Positions 1 through 8,848 are shown, numbered from the stretch's first letter. The stretch: DNA of 64,000 nt from Shewanella holmiensis (GCF_025370255.1 NZ_JAMTCD010000002.1:124001-188000); one strand, 5' to 3'. Notes: generated from the letters alone by a model not told the origin. Numbers and translations: made by a program.

Positions 1-2
1 TA

Positions 3-671
3 AGTGCACAAGCTAAATGGCAACAGGCTTATCAAAAAAGCGAAACGGCCTATAGTTTATTGGATAACCTCTTTAAACAAGATCCAGAAAATAGAAGTTG
101 GAGAGAAAGAAGATTTAATTTTCAAGCACAAAAATTAGGGATTTCAGCCCAACTTGCAAAGCAAAATGGTTTACCTCTATCGGATTTTACCACGCCTCAA
201 AAACTACTTGAGCAATTAGCAAAGGAATATGCATTTACTAACAAGGTAGCTAACGAATACGAACAATTGAACAATAAAGTAATATTTGAAGCAATTAAAT
301 ATTATCAAACGTTAGCGCAGTGGCAAGACAGTGAACAACTTCTTGAACAACTAAATATTAACTTGAAAAAAGAACACAAAACTCCGTCATCAAACATTTT
401 TTGGGCGGAAGTTGCCTTGCTTAATGCCACACAAGCAAAACACAATCAACAGCCTAATTTAATGATCACAAGTTGTAAGCTGGCACTAGCGAACGTACCT
501 GAAAAGTATCATCCATTTGAAATTGAAATAAACCAAATTGTTGTGGTTGCAAATTTATGTCTGCAATCGAAAGTATCAATAGCAGAGCAGATTAGTGCAC
601 TCAATAAAATGGACATTAATGTCTCGACGCATTACCCACTTTTAACCTCTAAAACGTCCATCCCACTATAA
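3..671 (+). CDS. C-terminal part of a helical-repeat (TPR-like) protein, 5' cut by window edge
   Basis: The reading frame is open from base 3 to the TAA at 669-671, so the first in-frame start (TTG at 60) is probably internal and the gene begins outside the window. The visible 222 codons are rich in Gln, Lys, Leu and Ala and read as successive amphipathic helices, for example QKSETAYSLLDNLF and YYQTLAQWQDSEQLLEQL, as in tetratricopeptide-type domains. No catalytic motif is visible in this fragment. It lies 10 bases upstream of a small gene that has its own AAGG ribosome site, so the two are probably co-transcribed. The helical-repeat reading is an inference from residue pattern. The function of the full protein, which may carry another domain upstream, cannot be told from this window. 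Confidence 0.6.
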   Translation, partial: SAQAKWQQAYQKSETAYSLLDNLFKQDPENRSWRERRFNFQAQKLGISAQLAKQNGLPLSDFTTPQKLLEQLAKEYAFTNKVANEYEQLNNKVIFEAIKYYQTLAQWQDSEQLLEQLNINLKKEHKTPSSNIFWAEVALLNATQAKHNQQPNLMITSCKLALANVPEKYHPFEIEINQIVVVANLCLQSKVSIAEQISALNKMDINVSTHYPLLTSKTSIPL

Positions 672-681
672 GGAAATAATA

Positions 682-1032
682 ATGTCATCTACCAATAAAA
701 TTAATGTCACTGTAACTTATGAGCAATCCACCTTTTTATATAATGGTACACCAACCTGCCAATTGGTTGTGCAAGAAGACACATCTATTAGATTTAAATT
801 AGACACCGCGACAGCGGCTAATTATCGATTTGCGGGGGTTATTTTTGACAACCCAAATGACCCAGACATCGGAAAAGTCAGCATAAAAAACCAAGCCACT
901 GAGTTAAAAATTCAAGACACATACTGTAAAAATGACGATGATATTTCATTCAGAATTGTGTTAACGCCACTCAATTCACACGAATGCATTGTCAGTCCTG
1001 ACCCACAAGTAATCAATAAACCCCCTATGTAA
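682..1032 (+). CDS. Small DP-EP-like conserved protein (116 aa)
   Basis: The ATG is preceded by AAGGAAATAATA, a good ribosome site, and follows the helical-repeat gene by 10 bases. The protein has no signal peptide or membrane segment. Its alternating hydrophobic pattern (NKINVTVTYEQSTFLYNG, ISFRIVLTPL) suggests a beta-sandwich. The C-terminus SPDPQVINKPPM resembles the DP-x-x-x-N-x-P tail of small proteins that I recall being annotated as the DP-EP family in Vibrio and Shewanella. That assignment is from memory, not from a search. Two cysteines occur near the C-terminal half (TYCKNDDD and HECIVSP). Function unknown; coupling to the upstream gene suggests they act together. Confidence 0.7.
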   Translation: MSSTNKINVTVTYEQSTFLYNGTPTCQLVVQEDTSIRFKLDTATAANYRFAGVIFDNPNDPDIGKVSIKNQATELKIQDTYCKNDDDISFRIVLTPLNSHECIVSPDPQVINKPPM

Positions 1033-1094
1033 TTAATTTAAAAACAATAAGATACAACCAGAAGGTTAACAGAAGGTAGTTTTTTACTTTTTCC

Positions 1095-1142
1095 AATATA
1101 GTGTGTGTCATCGAAATACGTTTATTTGACACGCACTATATT
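1095..1142. promoter_or_regulatory. 16-bp hairpin between the DP-EP-like gene and the diguanylate cyclase
   Basis: Bases 1095-1110 pair with 1127-1142 over 16 positions with a single G-U, leaving a 16-nt loop. There is no clean T-run on the plus strand (TTTAAAAA follows), so it is only a weak terminator candidate. It ends just before the ribosome site of the next gene, which fits a terminator, an operator or a 5'-leader structure. Confidence 0.55.
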
Positions 1143-1158
1143 TAAAAAGGGACTGACC

Positions 1159-2253
1159 ATGATAACCTCTAACAAATATCAAGAAATCCATGACACATTA
1201 ATTCGTGCCACCGAACTTGCTAAGGCGTTATCAGGTAAAAACTTCCCCACGCCAGATCCAAAAAATGTGTCTGTCGCTCCAGCACAAATGACGCTAACCA
1301 GCCCCCCAAAAACAGTATCGACACCAAAAATTATTGAGCACACGTTAGACCAAGCAACCCAATTATCTAGCCTAGGTTTTTTAATGAATGCCATTTCAGA
1401 AGCCATTTTTGTGGTCAATGATGAAGGCGTCATTGAAATGATTAACCAGCATGCCGCTAAACTTTTTGGCTCGCCAAAAGAGTTATTGATTGGTCAAAAG
1501 TGGACTAACTTTGTTAACTCAGCCTACCAACAAGAATACTATGAGTTGTTTGCCCATTGGCGTGAAACCTTCACCCCATTTAACCACGGCCCAAAAGAAA
1601 TTATACTGCAGCGCGCTGACTCCAGTTTAGTCGATGCCGATATTTCACTATCGTGCTTACCTGTCGGTGAAAATGCCACGCCGTTAATTGTCGGGGTAAT
1701 GCACAACCTCACTAGCCACAAAGAAAAGTTTGAAGAGCTCACCCGTTTAGCCAATACCGACAAACTCACCAGCTTAGCTAATCGTCATGCTTTTGATGAA
1801 GCATTGCAAAATGCCTGGGAAGATAGCATCCAGCATCAACAACCATTAAGTTTACTGCTGATTGATATCGACTTTTTTAAAATGTTCAACGACAACTATG
1901 GTCATATCAATGGCGATAAGTGCTTACAAAAAGTGGCTCAGGTGATTAATTCAGCCATGCCTAACCGCGACTGTTTAGCCGCCCGTTTTGGCGGTGAAGA
2001 GTTTACCGTTATTCTGCCTAACTTCAGTCAAACACAGGCGCAACGAGTGGCTGAAAAAATTCAGCGCCAAATTAATCAAATTAAATTTACTGACATGGGC
2101 TTAACTCAAGAAGTAAAAGTAAGTGTCAGCCAAGGTATTGCCTGCGAGCAACAAGGCCAGTTTCGTACCGCAATGGCACTGATTTGTGCAGCCGATACCG
2201 CCCTTTACCGTGCAAAAGCAGAAGGCCGTAACCGTATTAGCCTAAGTTTGTAA
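1159..2253 (+). CDS. PAS-GGDEF diguanylate cyclase
   Basis: The start is set at ATG 1159, with AAGGGA at 1147-1152. A longer reading from GTG 1105 would begin inside the hairpin and is rejected. The 364-residue protein has a low-complexity N-terminus, a PAS domain at about residues 70-185 (AIFVVNDEGVIEMINQHAA) and a GGDEF domain at about 195-364 with an active-site GGEEF near residue 277. The metal/substrate segments LLLIDIDFFKMFND and DKLTSLANRHAF are intact, so synthesis of cyclic di-GMP from two GTP is expected. The inhibitory I-site RxxD five residues before GGEEF is absent (NRDC instead), so product inhibition at that site is unlikely. There is no membrane segment, so it is a cytoplasmic sensor enzyme of unknown signal. 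Confidence 0.9.
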   Translation: MITSNKYQEIHDTLIRATELAKALSGKNFPTPDPKNVSVAPAQMTLTSPPKTVSTPKIIEHTLDQATQLSSLGFLMNAISEAIFVVNDEGVIEMINQHAAKLFGSPKELLIGQKWTNFVNSAYQQEYYELFAHWRETFTPFNHGPKEIILQRADSSLVDADISLSCLPVGENATPLIVGVMHNLTSHKEKFEELTRLANTDKLTSLANRHAFDEALQNAWEDSIQHQQPLSLLLIDIDFFKMFNDNYGHINGDKCLQKVAQVINSAMPNRDCLAARFGGEEFTVILPNFSQTQAQRVAEKIQRQINQIKFTDMGLTQEVKVSVSQGIACEQQGQFRTAMALICAADTALYRAKAEGRNRISLSL

Positions 2254-2505
2254 TAAGGTGGAATGACCAAGTCAGTTAGCACATTTTAGCCTGTGCGCCT
2301 TAACCCAAAAACCGCCCAGTGGCATATTGCATCCAGCTATGTCGATTTGCCACTAGGGTAAGGTCAGCGGAACAAAATGAAAAAATAATTGATTTAAAAT
2401 AACCCTTTTATGTTTTAGCGTCGTTTATACCCACAAATCACTTATCAATCGGCCGCACCTTGCTGTAAATCTGGCCGACACCTTTATTTTTTGTGGAGTA
2501 CATTT

Positions 2506-3213
2506 ATGACATTACTAACTAAAACCTTTGCCCTTGCATCATTAACCTCAGTGCTAACCTTTACTGCATTACCTGGTCTTGCCGCCGATTACAACTTTCC
2601 CCACATTGAAACCTCAGGCGCCAGTGAAATAGTGATAGATGCCGATATGGCAGTGGTTAATATTGAAGTGGTGGTAGACGCGCCAACATCAAAAGCGGCT
2701 AAAGATGCCTCAGATAAAGCCATTAGCCAGTTTTTAAGCCGCTTGAAGCAAGCTGGCGTGGATAAAAGTGATATTCAAAGTGCCAATTTAAGCTTACACC
2801 CGCAATATCATTACCAAAAAAATGAACCCGCTAAATTAAAAGGCTACCAAGCCAGCCGCAGAATGACCATTACCGTTAAGCAACTTGAACAGCTTAACGA
2901 CTTATTAGACAGTGCATTAGAGCAAGGCATCAACCGCGTAAACTCGATTGAGTTAACCTCAAGCAAGCGTGCAGACTTTATCGAACAATCTCGCCAAGCC
3001 GCGATTGAAGATGCCAAGCAAAAAGCCCAATCGTTAGCCAAAGGATTTGATAAAAAGGTCGATGGTGTGTGGCAAATTCGATACTTTGATCAACACCCTA
3101 TTCAACCAGTACAGTACAAAATGGCGGCAGAATCGAGTGACGCCAATCAGGGTTATCAGCAAGGACAAGTGACCGTGAGCGATCGCGTTGAAGTGATATT
3201 TAAATTGAAGTGA
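2506..3213 (+). CDS. Periplasmic SIMPL-domain (DUF541, YggE-like) protein
   Basis: ATG 2506 is chosen because GTGGAG lies 7 bases upstream; the TTG at 2491 has no ribosome site. The 235-residue product begins with a signal peptide (TLLTKTFALASLTSVLTF, then ALPGLAA) and is predicted to be periplasmic. The mature part follows the SIMPL/DUF541 pattern: a GxxEIVIDADMAVVNIEV strand near the N-terminus, a helix with ASDKAISQFLSRLKQAGVDKSDIQ, a central YQASRRMTITV strand and a C-terminal DRVEVIFKLK strand. E. coli YggE of this family is linked to oxidative-stress tolerance, but its biochemical role is not settled. It stands alone and is followed by a terminator hairpin. Confidence 0.85.
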   Translation: MTLLTKTFALASLTSVLTFTALPGLAADYNFPHIETSGASEIVIDADMAVVNIEVVVDAPTSKAAKDASDKAISQFLSRLKQAGVDKSDIQSANLSLHPQYHYQKNEPAKLKGYQASRRMTITVKQLEQLNDLLDSALEQGINRVNSIELTSSKRADFIEQSRQAAIEDAKQKAQSLAKGFDKKVDGVWQIRYFDQHPIQPVQYKMAAESSDANQGYQQGQVTVSDRVEVIFKLK

Positions 3214-3299
3214 TTTTAAAGTTAAATGAATTTTAAATAGTCATAGCGTCTCACAAGCACGCGAAACTAGATTGTTATCGACATAATTGTCATTAGCAT

Positions 3300-3339
3300 A
3301 AAAAAGTGGTCAGGCGTATATCGCCTTGACCACTTTTTT
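3300..3339. terminator. Intrinsic terminator after the SIMPL gene
   Basis: AAAAAAGTGGTCAGGCG pairs with CGCCTTGACCACTTTTTT across a short TATAT loop, with one bulged T. A-run and T-run flanks make it usable in either direction. It lies about 90 bases after the SIMPL stop. Confidence 0.85.
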
Positions 3340-3526
3340 GTTCGCCCGTTAGAAAGTTAATTAGTGTTGAGTAACGATTTTTAGCAACCACAAGATAACT
3401 AAAGCGTTTTAAGTGTATTAAAGGACCTAAATTGGTAAGCGAGCCATATAATATGGTAATGCCGCATATACGATTGCTCTAGCTTTTTTTTGCATTTACA
3501 TTTCACCAACAGCGTTTTAACAACAA

Positions 3527-3544
3527 ATTGACAGCGCTGTCAAT
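3527..3544. promoter_or_regulatory. Perfect 18-bp palindrome, candidate NagR (LacI-type) operator
   Basis: The sequence ATTGACAGCGCTGTCAAT is its own reverse complement and sits about 160 bases before the hexosaminidase start. The central CG with TGACA/TGTCA half-sites is typical of LacI-family operators, and resembles the NagR motif described for N-acetylglucosamine genes in Shewanella (recalled, not searched). The rest of the 3340-3706 gap shows nothing I can name. Confidence 0.6.
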
Positions 3545-3706
3545 CTGACGTATAGATACAAAAGTTTAAATATTTTGTAAAAAATAAACTGCGGATTTGT
3601 CCTGAATATAAATAGTTACGATGTCGTGGAGCAAAAACTAATCACGATTTAGTGGACTACTCAAAATGCATTCCAAACTATAAAATCATAAAATTAGGAG
3701 TAAAAA

Positions 3707-6280
3707 GTGAGTACTTTAACAAGATTAATCCCTTTAGCTATTACCCTTTCTAGCTTTAACGCATTCGCCAATTTTAGCCAAACAGAGCTAAACGAATTTG
3801 CCGACAAAACAAGCTGGTCATGGCAAGTGGTCGATAACTATCATAATGACGATAAATCGCACCTCGCCAATATTGAGTTAATCAATCAATCTAGTGTTGA
3901 TTTACCTAAAGGCATAGCTGACTGGGTGATTTATACCAATGTTATTCGCCCTATTCTGACTAAGCAGTCCCAAGGATTGGCATTTCAATTTGTCCAAGGG
4001 GATCTTTATAAAATCACCCCGACAGTCAACTTTAACGGCCTTAAAGCTGGTGATAAGCTGACGATTCCCTTTGAAGCCGAAAACTGGGCATCTTCTTATA
4101 GCGACTTTATGCCGCGAAGCTTTATTACTCAACACTCACTTACCCCTGCAATTTTTAGCTCTACTGATACCGAAGATAGCAGCAAGTACATAAAGCCACT
4201 CAATCAGCCTGAGCAATACCAACGCTATAATACGCCTAAAGATCATTGGGAAAAACCTACCAGCACATGGCGTTATGACCGCTATAGTCCTACTCAAAAG
4301 TATGCGCTTACAGAAAACGCTGCCAAGCGAGTGATAATCCCGACCCCCAATAAGGTGAAGTACCGTAGCGCTAGCACTCTATTAACTGCTGATTGGCAAA
4401 TATCTTACCAAGGAAGCTTAAAATCAGAAGCTCACTTACTATCAAAAACGCTAGATAATAAGCTAAACGGCTCGCTAAAAATCACCCCAAACCATCTACC
4501 AGCCCAAGATAAAAACCTTATTTCATTATCTATTTATAATGGTGATGAAAACTGGAAGCCTGAAAGTTACAGTTTAGACATTGAAAAAAATCGTATTAAC
4601 ATTATTGGTGCAGATAACGCGGGTGTCTTTTATGCTATTCAAAGTTTATTGAGTTTGACACCAAGTGGCACTCAGCCTCAAATTGAATTACCTCAACTTA
4701 GCGCCAACGATGCTCCACATTTTGAATGGCGTGGCTTTATGTACGATATGAGCCGTAATTTCCATGGCGTGGAAATCACCAAGAAACTCATCGACCAAAT
4801 GGCACATTACAAACTCAATAAGTTACATTTGCACTTAACCGAAGATGAGTCTTGGCGAATAGAGATTGACGGCCTACCAGAGCTGACAGATTTAGGTAGC
4901 CAGCGCTGTTTTGACCTATCTGAAACTGAATGTATGTTGCCAACAAGAGGTTCGGGGCCTTTTAAAACCTCACAAACTAATGGCTTTTACAGCAAAGAGG
5001 AGTTTATCGATATTCTTAAGTATGCCAAGCAAAGGCATATTGAAGTCATCCCAGAGGTTGATATGCCAGGTCATGCCCGCGCAGCAATTAAGGCGATGGA
5101 ACTGAGGCACGATAAGTTAATAAAGTCCGGCGATAAAGCAGGAGCTAATGCCTATCTGTTGTCTGACCCACTGGATAAATCCGTTTACTCAACAGCACAG
5201 TTCTTTAACGACAACTCCATCAACGTGTGTATGGACTCTACCTATAATTTTGTCGATAAAGTGGCTTATGAATTTCAACAAATGTACCGTCAAGCAGGTT
5301 TAAAGCTCACGAATATCCATATCGGTGGCGATGAAGTCGGCGTAGGCTCTTGGTCCGCGTCTCCTATTTGTAATCAATTATACCAAGCTGCCGATAGCGG
5401 CGTAAAAGGCCCTGCAGATCTTAAAGCCTATTTCACTCGTCGTGCAGCAGAAGTATTAGCCGCACGCGGGCTAAATATTGCACTATGGGAGGATGGTATT
5501 ATGTTTGACACAATAACCCCCTTCCCTATCGATCAATTTCCTAATAAGAAAGTCTACGTTAATGCCTGGGATAATATTTGGGAATGGGGCGTATCGGACC
5601 GCGCTTATCGACTCGCAAATGAAGGCTATCATTCAATTCTTTCTATGGGCACCCATCTGTACTTTGATCATCCACAAGAGCCAGATCCTGCAGAACGAGG
5701 ATTATATTGGGCAGCGCGCTATACCGATGTCGAAAAGGTATTTAACTTCATTCCTGACGATGTATACGCCAACGCGGATTTCACCCGTGCGGGTGAGCCA
5801 ATTGATAACTTAGAAGACCTAGTTGGACGCGCTTTACCTCCGCTCAACAAGCCTGAGAACATTGCTGGTATTCAAGGACAAGTTTGGAGCGAAACAATTC
5901 GCACTCCAGAACAATTAGGACAAATGATTTTCCCGCGAATTATTGCTCTAGCAGAGCGAGGATGGCATCAAAATACTGTTCCTGCCGGTGAGCAACAAAC
6001 GCAAACGCGCCAATGGGCTGAGTTTGCTAGTGTACTAGCGCTGAAAGAGTATCCAAAGCTTGAGGAAGCTGGGGTAAGCTTTTACTTGCCAATTCCTGGT
6101 GCCAAACGTATTGACAATCAAGTGCATATAATTACTCAATTACCAGGATTAGCAATTGAGTACAGCCTAGATAATGGTGAAAACTGGCAAGTGTATAATC
6201 AGCCTATAAGCTTATCTGACGCCATACAAGTTCGCTCACGCTCAGGCGAGCATACAAGCCGTGTAGGATACTTCGAGTAG
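3707..6280 (+). CDS. GH20 beta-N-acetylhexosaminidase (chitobiase type)
   Basis: The GTG start at 3707 has AGGAG 6 bases upstream. The 857-residue protein starts with a signal peptide ending near FNAFA, so it acts outside the cytoplasm. In order it shows an N-terminal carbohydrate-binding CHB_HEX-like domain (about 25-165), a GH20b-type small domain (about 230-330), the TIM-barrel catalytic domain starting at FEWRGFMYDMSRNFHG, and a C-terminal beta domain (IEYSLDNGENWQVY). The paired catalytic acids are in HIGGDEVG near residues 543-544, the Asp-Glu of substrate-assisted GH20 catalysis. The usual chitobiase length is about 850-880, so it is complete. It likely releases GlcNAc from chitobiose or chitin oligomers. 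The palindrome upstream suggests control by a GlcNAc-responsive repressor. Confidence 0.95.
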   Translation: MSTLTRLIPLAITLSSFNAFANFSQTELNEFADKTSWSWQVVDNYHNDDKSHLANIELINQSSVDLPKGIADWVIYTNVIRPILTKQSQGLAFQFVQGDLYKITPTVNFNGLKAGDKLTIPFEAENWASSYSDFMPRSFITQHSLTPAIFSSTDTEDSSKYIKPLNQPEQYQRYNTPKDHWEKPTSTWRYDRYSPTQKYALTENAAKRVIIPTPNKVKYRSASTLLTADWQISYQGSLKSEAHLLSKTLDNKLNGSLKITPNHLPAQDKNLISLSIYNGDENWKPESYSLDIEKNRINIIGADNAGVFYAIQSLLSLTPSGTQPQIELPQLSANDAPHFEWRGFMYDMSRNFHGVEITKKLIDQMAHYKLNKLHLHLTEDESWRIEIDGLPELTDLGSQRCFDLSETECMLPTRGSGPFKTSQTNGFYSKEEFIDILKYAKQRHIEVIPEVDMPGHARAAIKAMELRHDKLIKSGDKAGANAYLLSDPLDKSVYSTAQFFNDNSINVCMDSTYNFVDKVAYEFQQMYRQAGLKLTNIHIGGDEVGVGSWSASPICNQLYQAADSGVKGPADLKAYFTRRAAEVLAARGLNIALWEDGIMFDTITPFPIDQFPNKKVYVNAWDNIWEWGVSDRAYRLANEGYHSILSMGTHLYFDHPQEPDPAERGLYWAARYTDVEKVFNFIPDDVYANADFTRAGEPIDNLEDLVGRALPPLNKPENIAGIQGQVWSETIRTPEQLGQMIFPRIIALAERGWHQNTVPAGEQQTQTRQWAEFASVLALKEYPKLEEAGVSFYLPIPGAKRIDNQVHIITQLPGLAIEYSLDNGENWQVYNQPISLSDAIQVRSRSGEHTSRVGYFE

Positions 6281-6295
6281 ATTATTGAGTAAGCC

Positions 6296-6329
6296 ATGCT
6301 TGCAGCCAATCTATATTGGCTGCAAGCAT
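6296..6329. terminator. Strong 15-bp hairpin between the hexosaminidase and lgt
   Basis: ATGCTTGCAGCCAAT (6296-6310) pairs perfectly with ATTGGCTGCAAGCAT (6315-6329) around a CTAT tetraloop. Neither side has a T-run, so factor-independent termination would be atypical. Placed between convergent genes it may act as a transcription stop or 3'-end protector. The rest of 6281-6499 shows nothing else. Confidence 0.6.
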
Positions 6330-6499
6330 CTCACTGCAATCATCTTATTGCAATTATCTGTTTGTAATCAATTACCTGAATGACTCTTTGGAACAAAACG
6401 TTTTAAGGTGCCATCGTATTGTGGAAAAAAGTGCTTAAAGTTATCGCACTTTAATACACAAAACTGCCTGAATTGCGCTAAAACGATTAATCGCTGTAG

Positions 6500-7306
6500 C
6501 TAAGCTTTTGTTACCGAGTCACTTTTTGCCATCATAGCGCGGCCAAGTAATACAACACCGACAATTAAAAATGGCACACTTAACCACTGCCCCGCTGTCA
6601 TCAAGGTTTCACTATAAGCAGTTAGGCTGACCTTAACCGATTCAATCGCAAAACGTGCACTAAACACTAACACTAAAAATAGTCCAAATAGGCCACCGTG
6701 TTTTTGTTTCAATTGAGATGTACGATACAAGATCACCAGAATAATAAAGATAAACAGGTAAGCTAAGGCTTCATATAACTGCGCCGGATGACGCGGCAGC
6801 ATATCAATACGTTCAAAAATAATACCCCAGGGTTTATCTGTTGGCTCACCTAGAATTTCTGAGTTGGCAAAGTTGGCCATCCGCACAAAGAAGCCAAAAA
6901 TGGCCGTGGCAATCGCCAATCTATCAAGTAAAAATAAGAAAGGTAAACCCACTTTGCGCTTGTAATAGTACAAGGCTAAAATTGCCCCTAGTCCGCCGCC
7001 ATGACTGGCGAGACCACCTTCCCAAATAGCGAATATTTTCATCGGATGGGCTAAGTAGTAACTCGGGTCGTAAAAGGCACAATGCGCTAATCTCGCGCCA
7101 ACAATAATACCGATAACGCAGTAAACCAAAAAGTTATCGAGTGATTCTAAATCTAAGCCTTCAGCTTGATAGATTTTTTTCATTACCTGAAAACCCGCTG
7201 CTATTGCGGTGGCAAATAATGCACCGTACCAATGTACGGTCAACCCCATAAACGACACCAAAACAGGGTCTAAATTCCAAACAAAATGGTCCAACGTATA
7301 CTCCAA
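6500..7306 (-). CDS. lgt: Divergent prolipoprotein diacylglyceryl transferase (Lgt)
   Basis: The 268-residue multi-pass membrane protein belongs to Lgt, which moves diacylglycerol from phosphatidylglycerol to the lipobox cysteine of prolipoproteins. Key positions are kept: the His in LASHGGGLG, the Arg and Asn in FVRMANFANSEILG (the Lgt signature), RHPAQLYEA, and a late Arg in SARFAIE. The details differ from the usual gammaproteobacterial protein, which has GGRxGYVLFY, GRIGNFINGELWG and RHPSQLYQ. Here one reads GARLAHCAFYDPSYY, the WEGGLASHGG block and DMLPRHPAQLYEALAYL, a pattern I associate with Bacteroidota Lgt. It stands alone rather than next to thyA or ptsP. It may be a second, transferred copy; the standard lgt would be elsewhere in the genome. 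Confidence 0.85.
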   Translation of the reverse strand: MEYTLDHFVWNLDPVLVSFMGLTVHWYGALFATAIAAGFQVMKKIYQAEGLDLESLDNFLVYCVIGIIVGARLAHCAFYDPSYYLAHPMKIFAIWEGGLASHGGGLGAILALYYYKRKVGLPFLFLLDRLAIATAIFGFFVRMANFANSEILGEPTDKPWGIIFERIDMLPRHPAQLYEALAYLFIFIILVILYRTSQLKQKHGGLFGLFLVLVFSARFAIESVKVSLTAYSETLMTAGQWLSVPFLIVGVVLLGRAMMAKSDSVTKA

Positions 7307-7422
7307 ACATCACAATCGATAATGGCGCTCATGCTACGCTGTTTTATCTCGCCCATAAAGCGACTTGAATTATTATTAATTGAATGCCTTTTTAGTGACA
7401 AAATCACGTAAAATAACGCTAT

Positions 7423-8304
7423 ATGATTTTCACGATGATGAGCCCTATGCCAGATTTGCCTCAACCAGCTGATACCCCTATCGAATGCCACATTGATATC
7501 ACACATACCGCTTTGGATGCCGTGACCTTATTGTCACAGCAGTCGGGTTTGTCGAAGCAGGTGATTAAACAGGCAATGCAAAAAGGGGCGGTGTGGCACA
7601 CCCACGGAAAACAGGTTAATCGTTTACGGCGTGCTAAAAAGGCATTGTCAGTGGGCGATAAAATTCATCTTTATTACAACAGCCATATTTTAGCCGAAGT
7701 TCCTGCTGCAGCGCAGTTGATGTTTGACCAAGGTGAATATAGCTTGTGGTACAAACCCTATGGCTTGCGTTGTCAGGCGTCAAAGTGGAGCGACCATACT
7801 ACGATTAATCGTTATATTGAGCTAAACACTGAGCCGCAACGCAGTGCTTATATTATTCATCGATTAGACCGCGCAGCATCTGGTTTGATTATTATCGGTC
7901 ACACAAAAAAAGCCACGGCAGCTGTAGCGAAGTTGTTTGAAATACGCCAACTAGATAAGTTTTATCAGGTGATTGTGCATGGCCGTTTTGCTGAAACAAC
8001 CCAAACAATTGCAACCGATGTTGATGGTAAACCGGCGTTATCCTACGCCACATTGCTGGAATACAATGCCGCGCTTGATCAGTCAAAGGTACGGGTAAAG
8101 ATAGCCTCTGGTCGTAAGCATCAAATTCGTATTCATATGGCCAGCCTAGGCCATAGCGTAGTTGGCGATCGCTTACACGGTAATGCCCATAGTGACGCGC
8201 CTGATTTAAAACTTTGCTGTTGTGAATTTGCGTTTACCTGCCCTGTAACGCATCAGGCTGTCACCTTCAATTTGCCCGAAGCACTTAGGCCGCAATTTGA
8301 ATAG
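7423..8304 (+). CDS. RluA-family 23S rRNA/tRNA pseudouridine synthase
   Basis: The 293-residue protein has an N-terminal S4-like RNA-binding segment (VIKQAMQKGAVWHTHGKQVNRLRRAKKALSVGD split over residues 45-80) and a pseudouridine synthase domain. The catalytic aspartate is in HRLDRAASGLII, the RluA-family motif. GRKHQIRIHMASLGHSVVGD forms the second conserved block. It should isomerise specific uridines in structured RNA, but the target position cannot be deduced. The start is uncertain: ATGs at 7423, 7435, 7438 and 7447 are all in frame and none has a clear ribosome site. It is divergent from lgt, with about 115 bases between them for both promoters. Confidence 0.88.
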   Translation: MIFTMMSPMPDLPQPADTPIECHIDITHTALDAVTLLSQQSGLSKQVIKQAMQKGAVWHTHGKQVNRLRRAKKALSVGDKIHLYYNSHILAEVPAAAQLMFDQGEYSLWYKPYGLRCQASKWSDHTTINRYIELNTEPQRSAYIIHRLDRAASGLIIIGHTKKATAAVAKLFEIRQLDKFYQVIVHGRFAETTQTIATDVDGKPALSYATLLEYNAALDQSKVRVKIASGRKHQIRIHMASLGHSVVGDRLHGNAHSDAPDLKLCCCEFAFTCPVTHQAVTFNLPEALRPQFE

Positions 8305-8377
8305 GGTGGCTTATAAGGTGACTTGAACCGCCAATAGCGATGGCACAACATTAATGGTCTCCAGCATGATAATGGCG

Positions 8378-8848
8378 TTAATCATTAACGATGTCGCTAA
8401 AACTCGCCGTTAATAATGACTGTAAATCAGTTGACGTCATTTGCAGCTCTAACCCTCTTTTACCTGCACTAATATACATGTCTGTTAAACTGGCGGCACT
8501 TTGGTGGATAACCGTGGCTAAGCGCTTTTTTTGCCCTAACGGACTCACGCCACCTAATACATATCCTGTTGTGCGCTCAACCTTAGTCGTCTCGGCCATT
8601 TGCACTTTTTTCACTTTCAACGCTTTAGCCATCTTTTTGAAATTTAACTGCTGATCTACCGGTAATATTGCCACCGCTAGTTGGTGAGTATCGGTTTCGA
8701 CCACTAAGGTTTTAAAAACCCATGCAGCAGCCACGTTTAATTTTTCAGCGGCCTCTATACCATAAGAGACCGCCGCAGGATCATGCTGATATTCATGCAC
8801 GGTAAACTTAAGGCGATGCTTTTTGACTAAGTTAATTGCTGGCGTCAT
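8378..8848 (-). CDS. ybaK: Cys-tRNA(Pro)/Cys-tRNA(Cys) deacylase YbaK
   Basis: The 156-residue protein matches the YbaK/EbsC editing family in length and motifs: VFKTLVVET after the first helix, an AVAILPVDQQLNFKKMAKAL core with the conserved lysines, GYVLGGVSPLGQKK and YISAGKRGLELQM. The family trans-edits cysteine mischarged onto tRNA(Pro). It is a free-standing cytoplasmic domain. The preceding TTATCTCAC offers only a weak ribosome site. It converges with the pseudouridine synthase gene. Confidence 0.92.
   Translation of the reverse strand: MTPAINLVKKHRLKFTVHEYQHDPAAVSYGIEAAEKLNVAAAWVFKTLVVETDTHQLAVAILPVDQQLNFKKMAKALKVKKVQMAETTKVERTTGYVLGGVSPLGQKKRLATVIHQSAASLTDMYISAGKRGLELQMTSTDLQSLLTASFSDIVND

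Noticed and set aside
1105..1158. GTG start extending the diguanylate cyclase by 18 residues
   Set aside because: It lies inside the hairpin, lacks a ribosome site and adds no domain; ATG 1159 has AAGGGA upstream.
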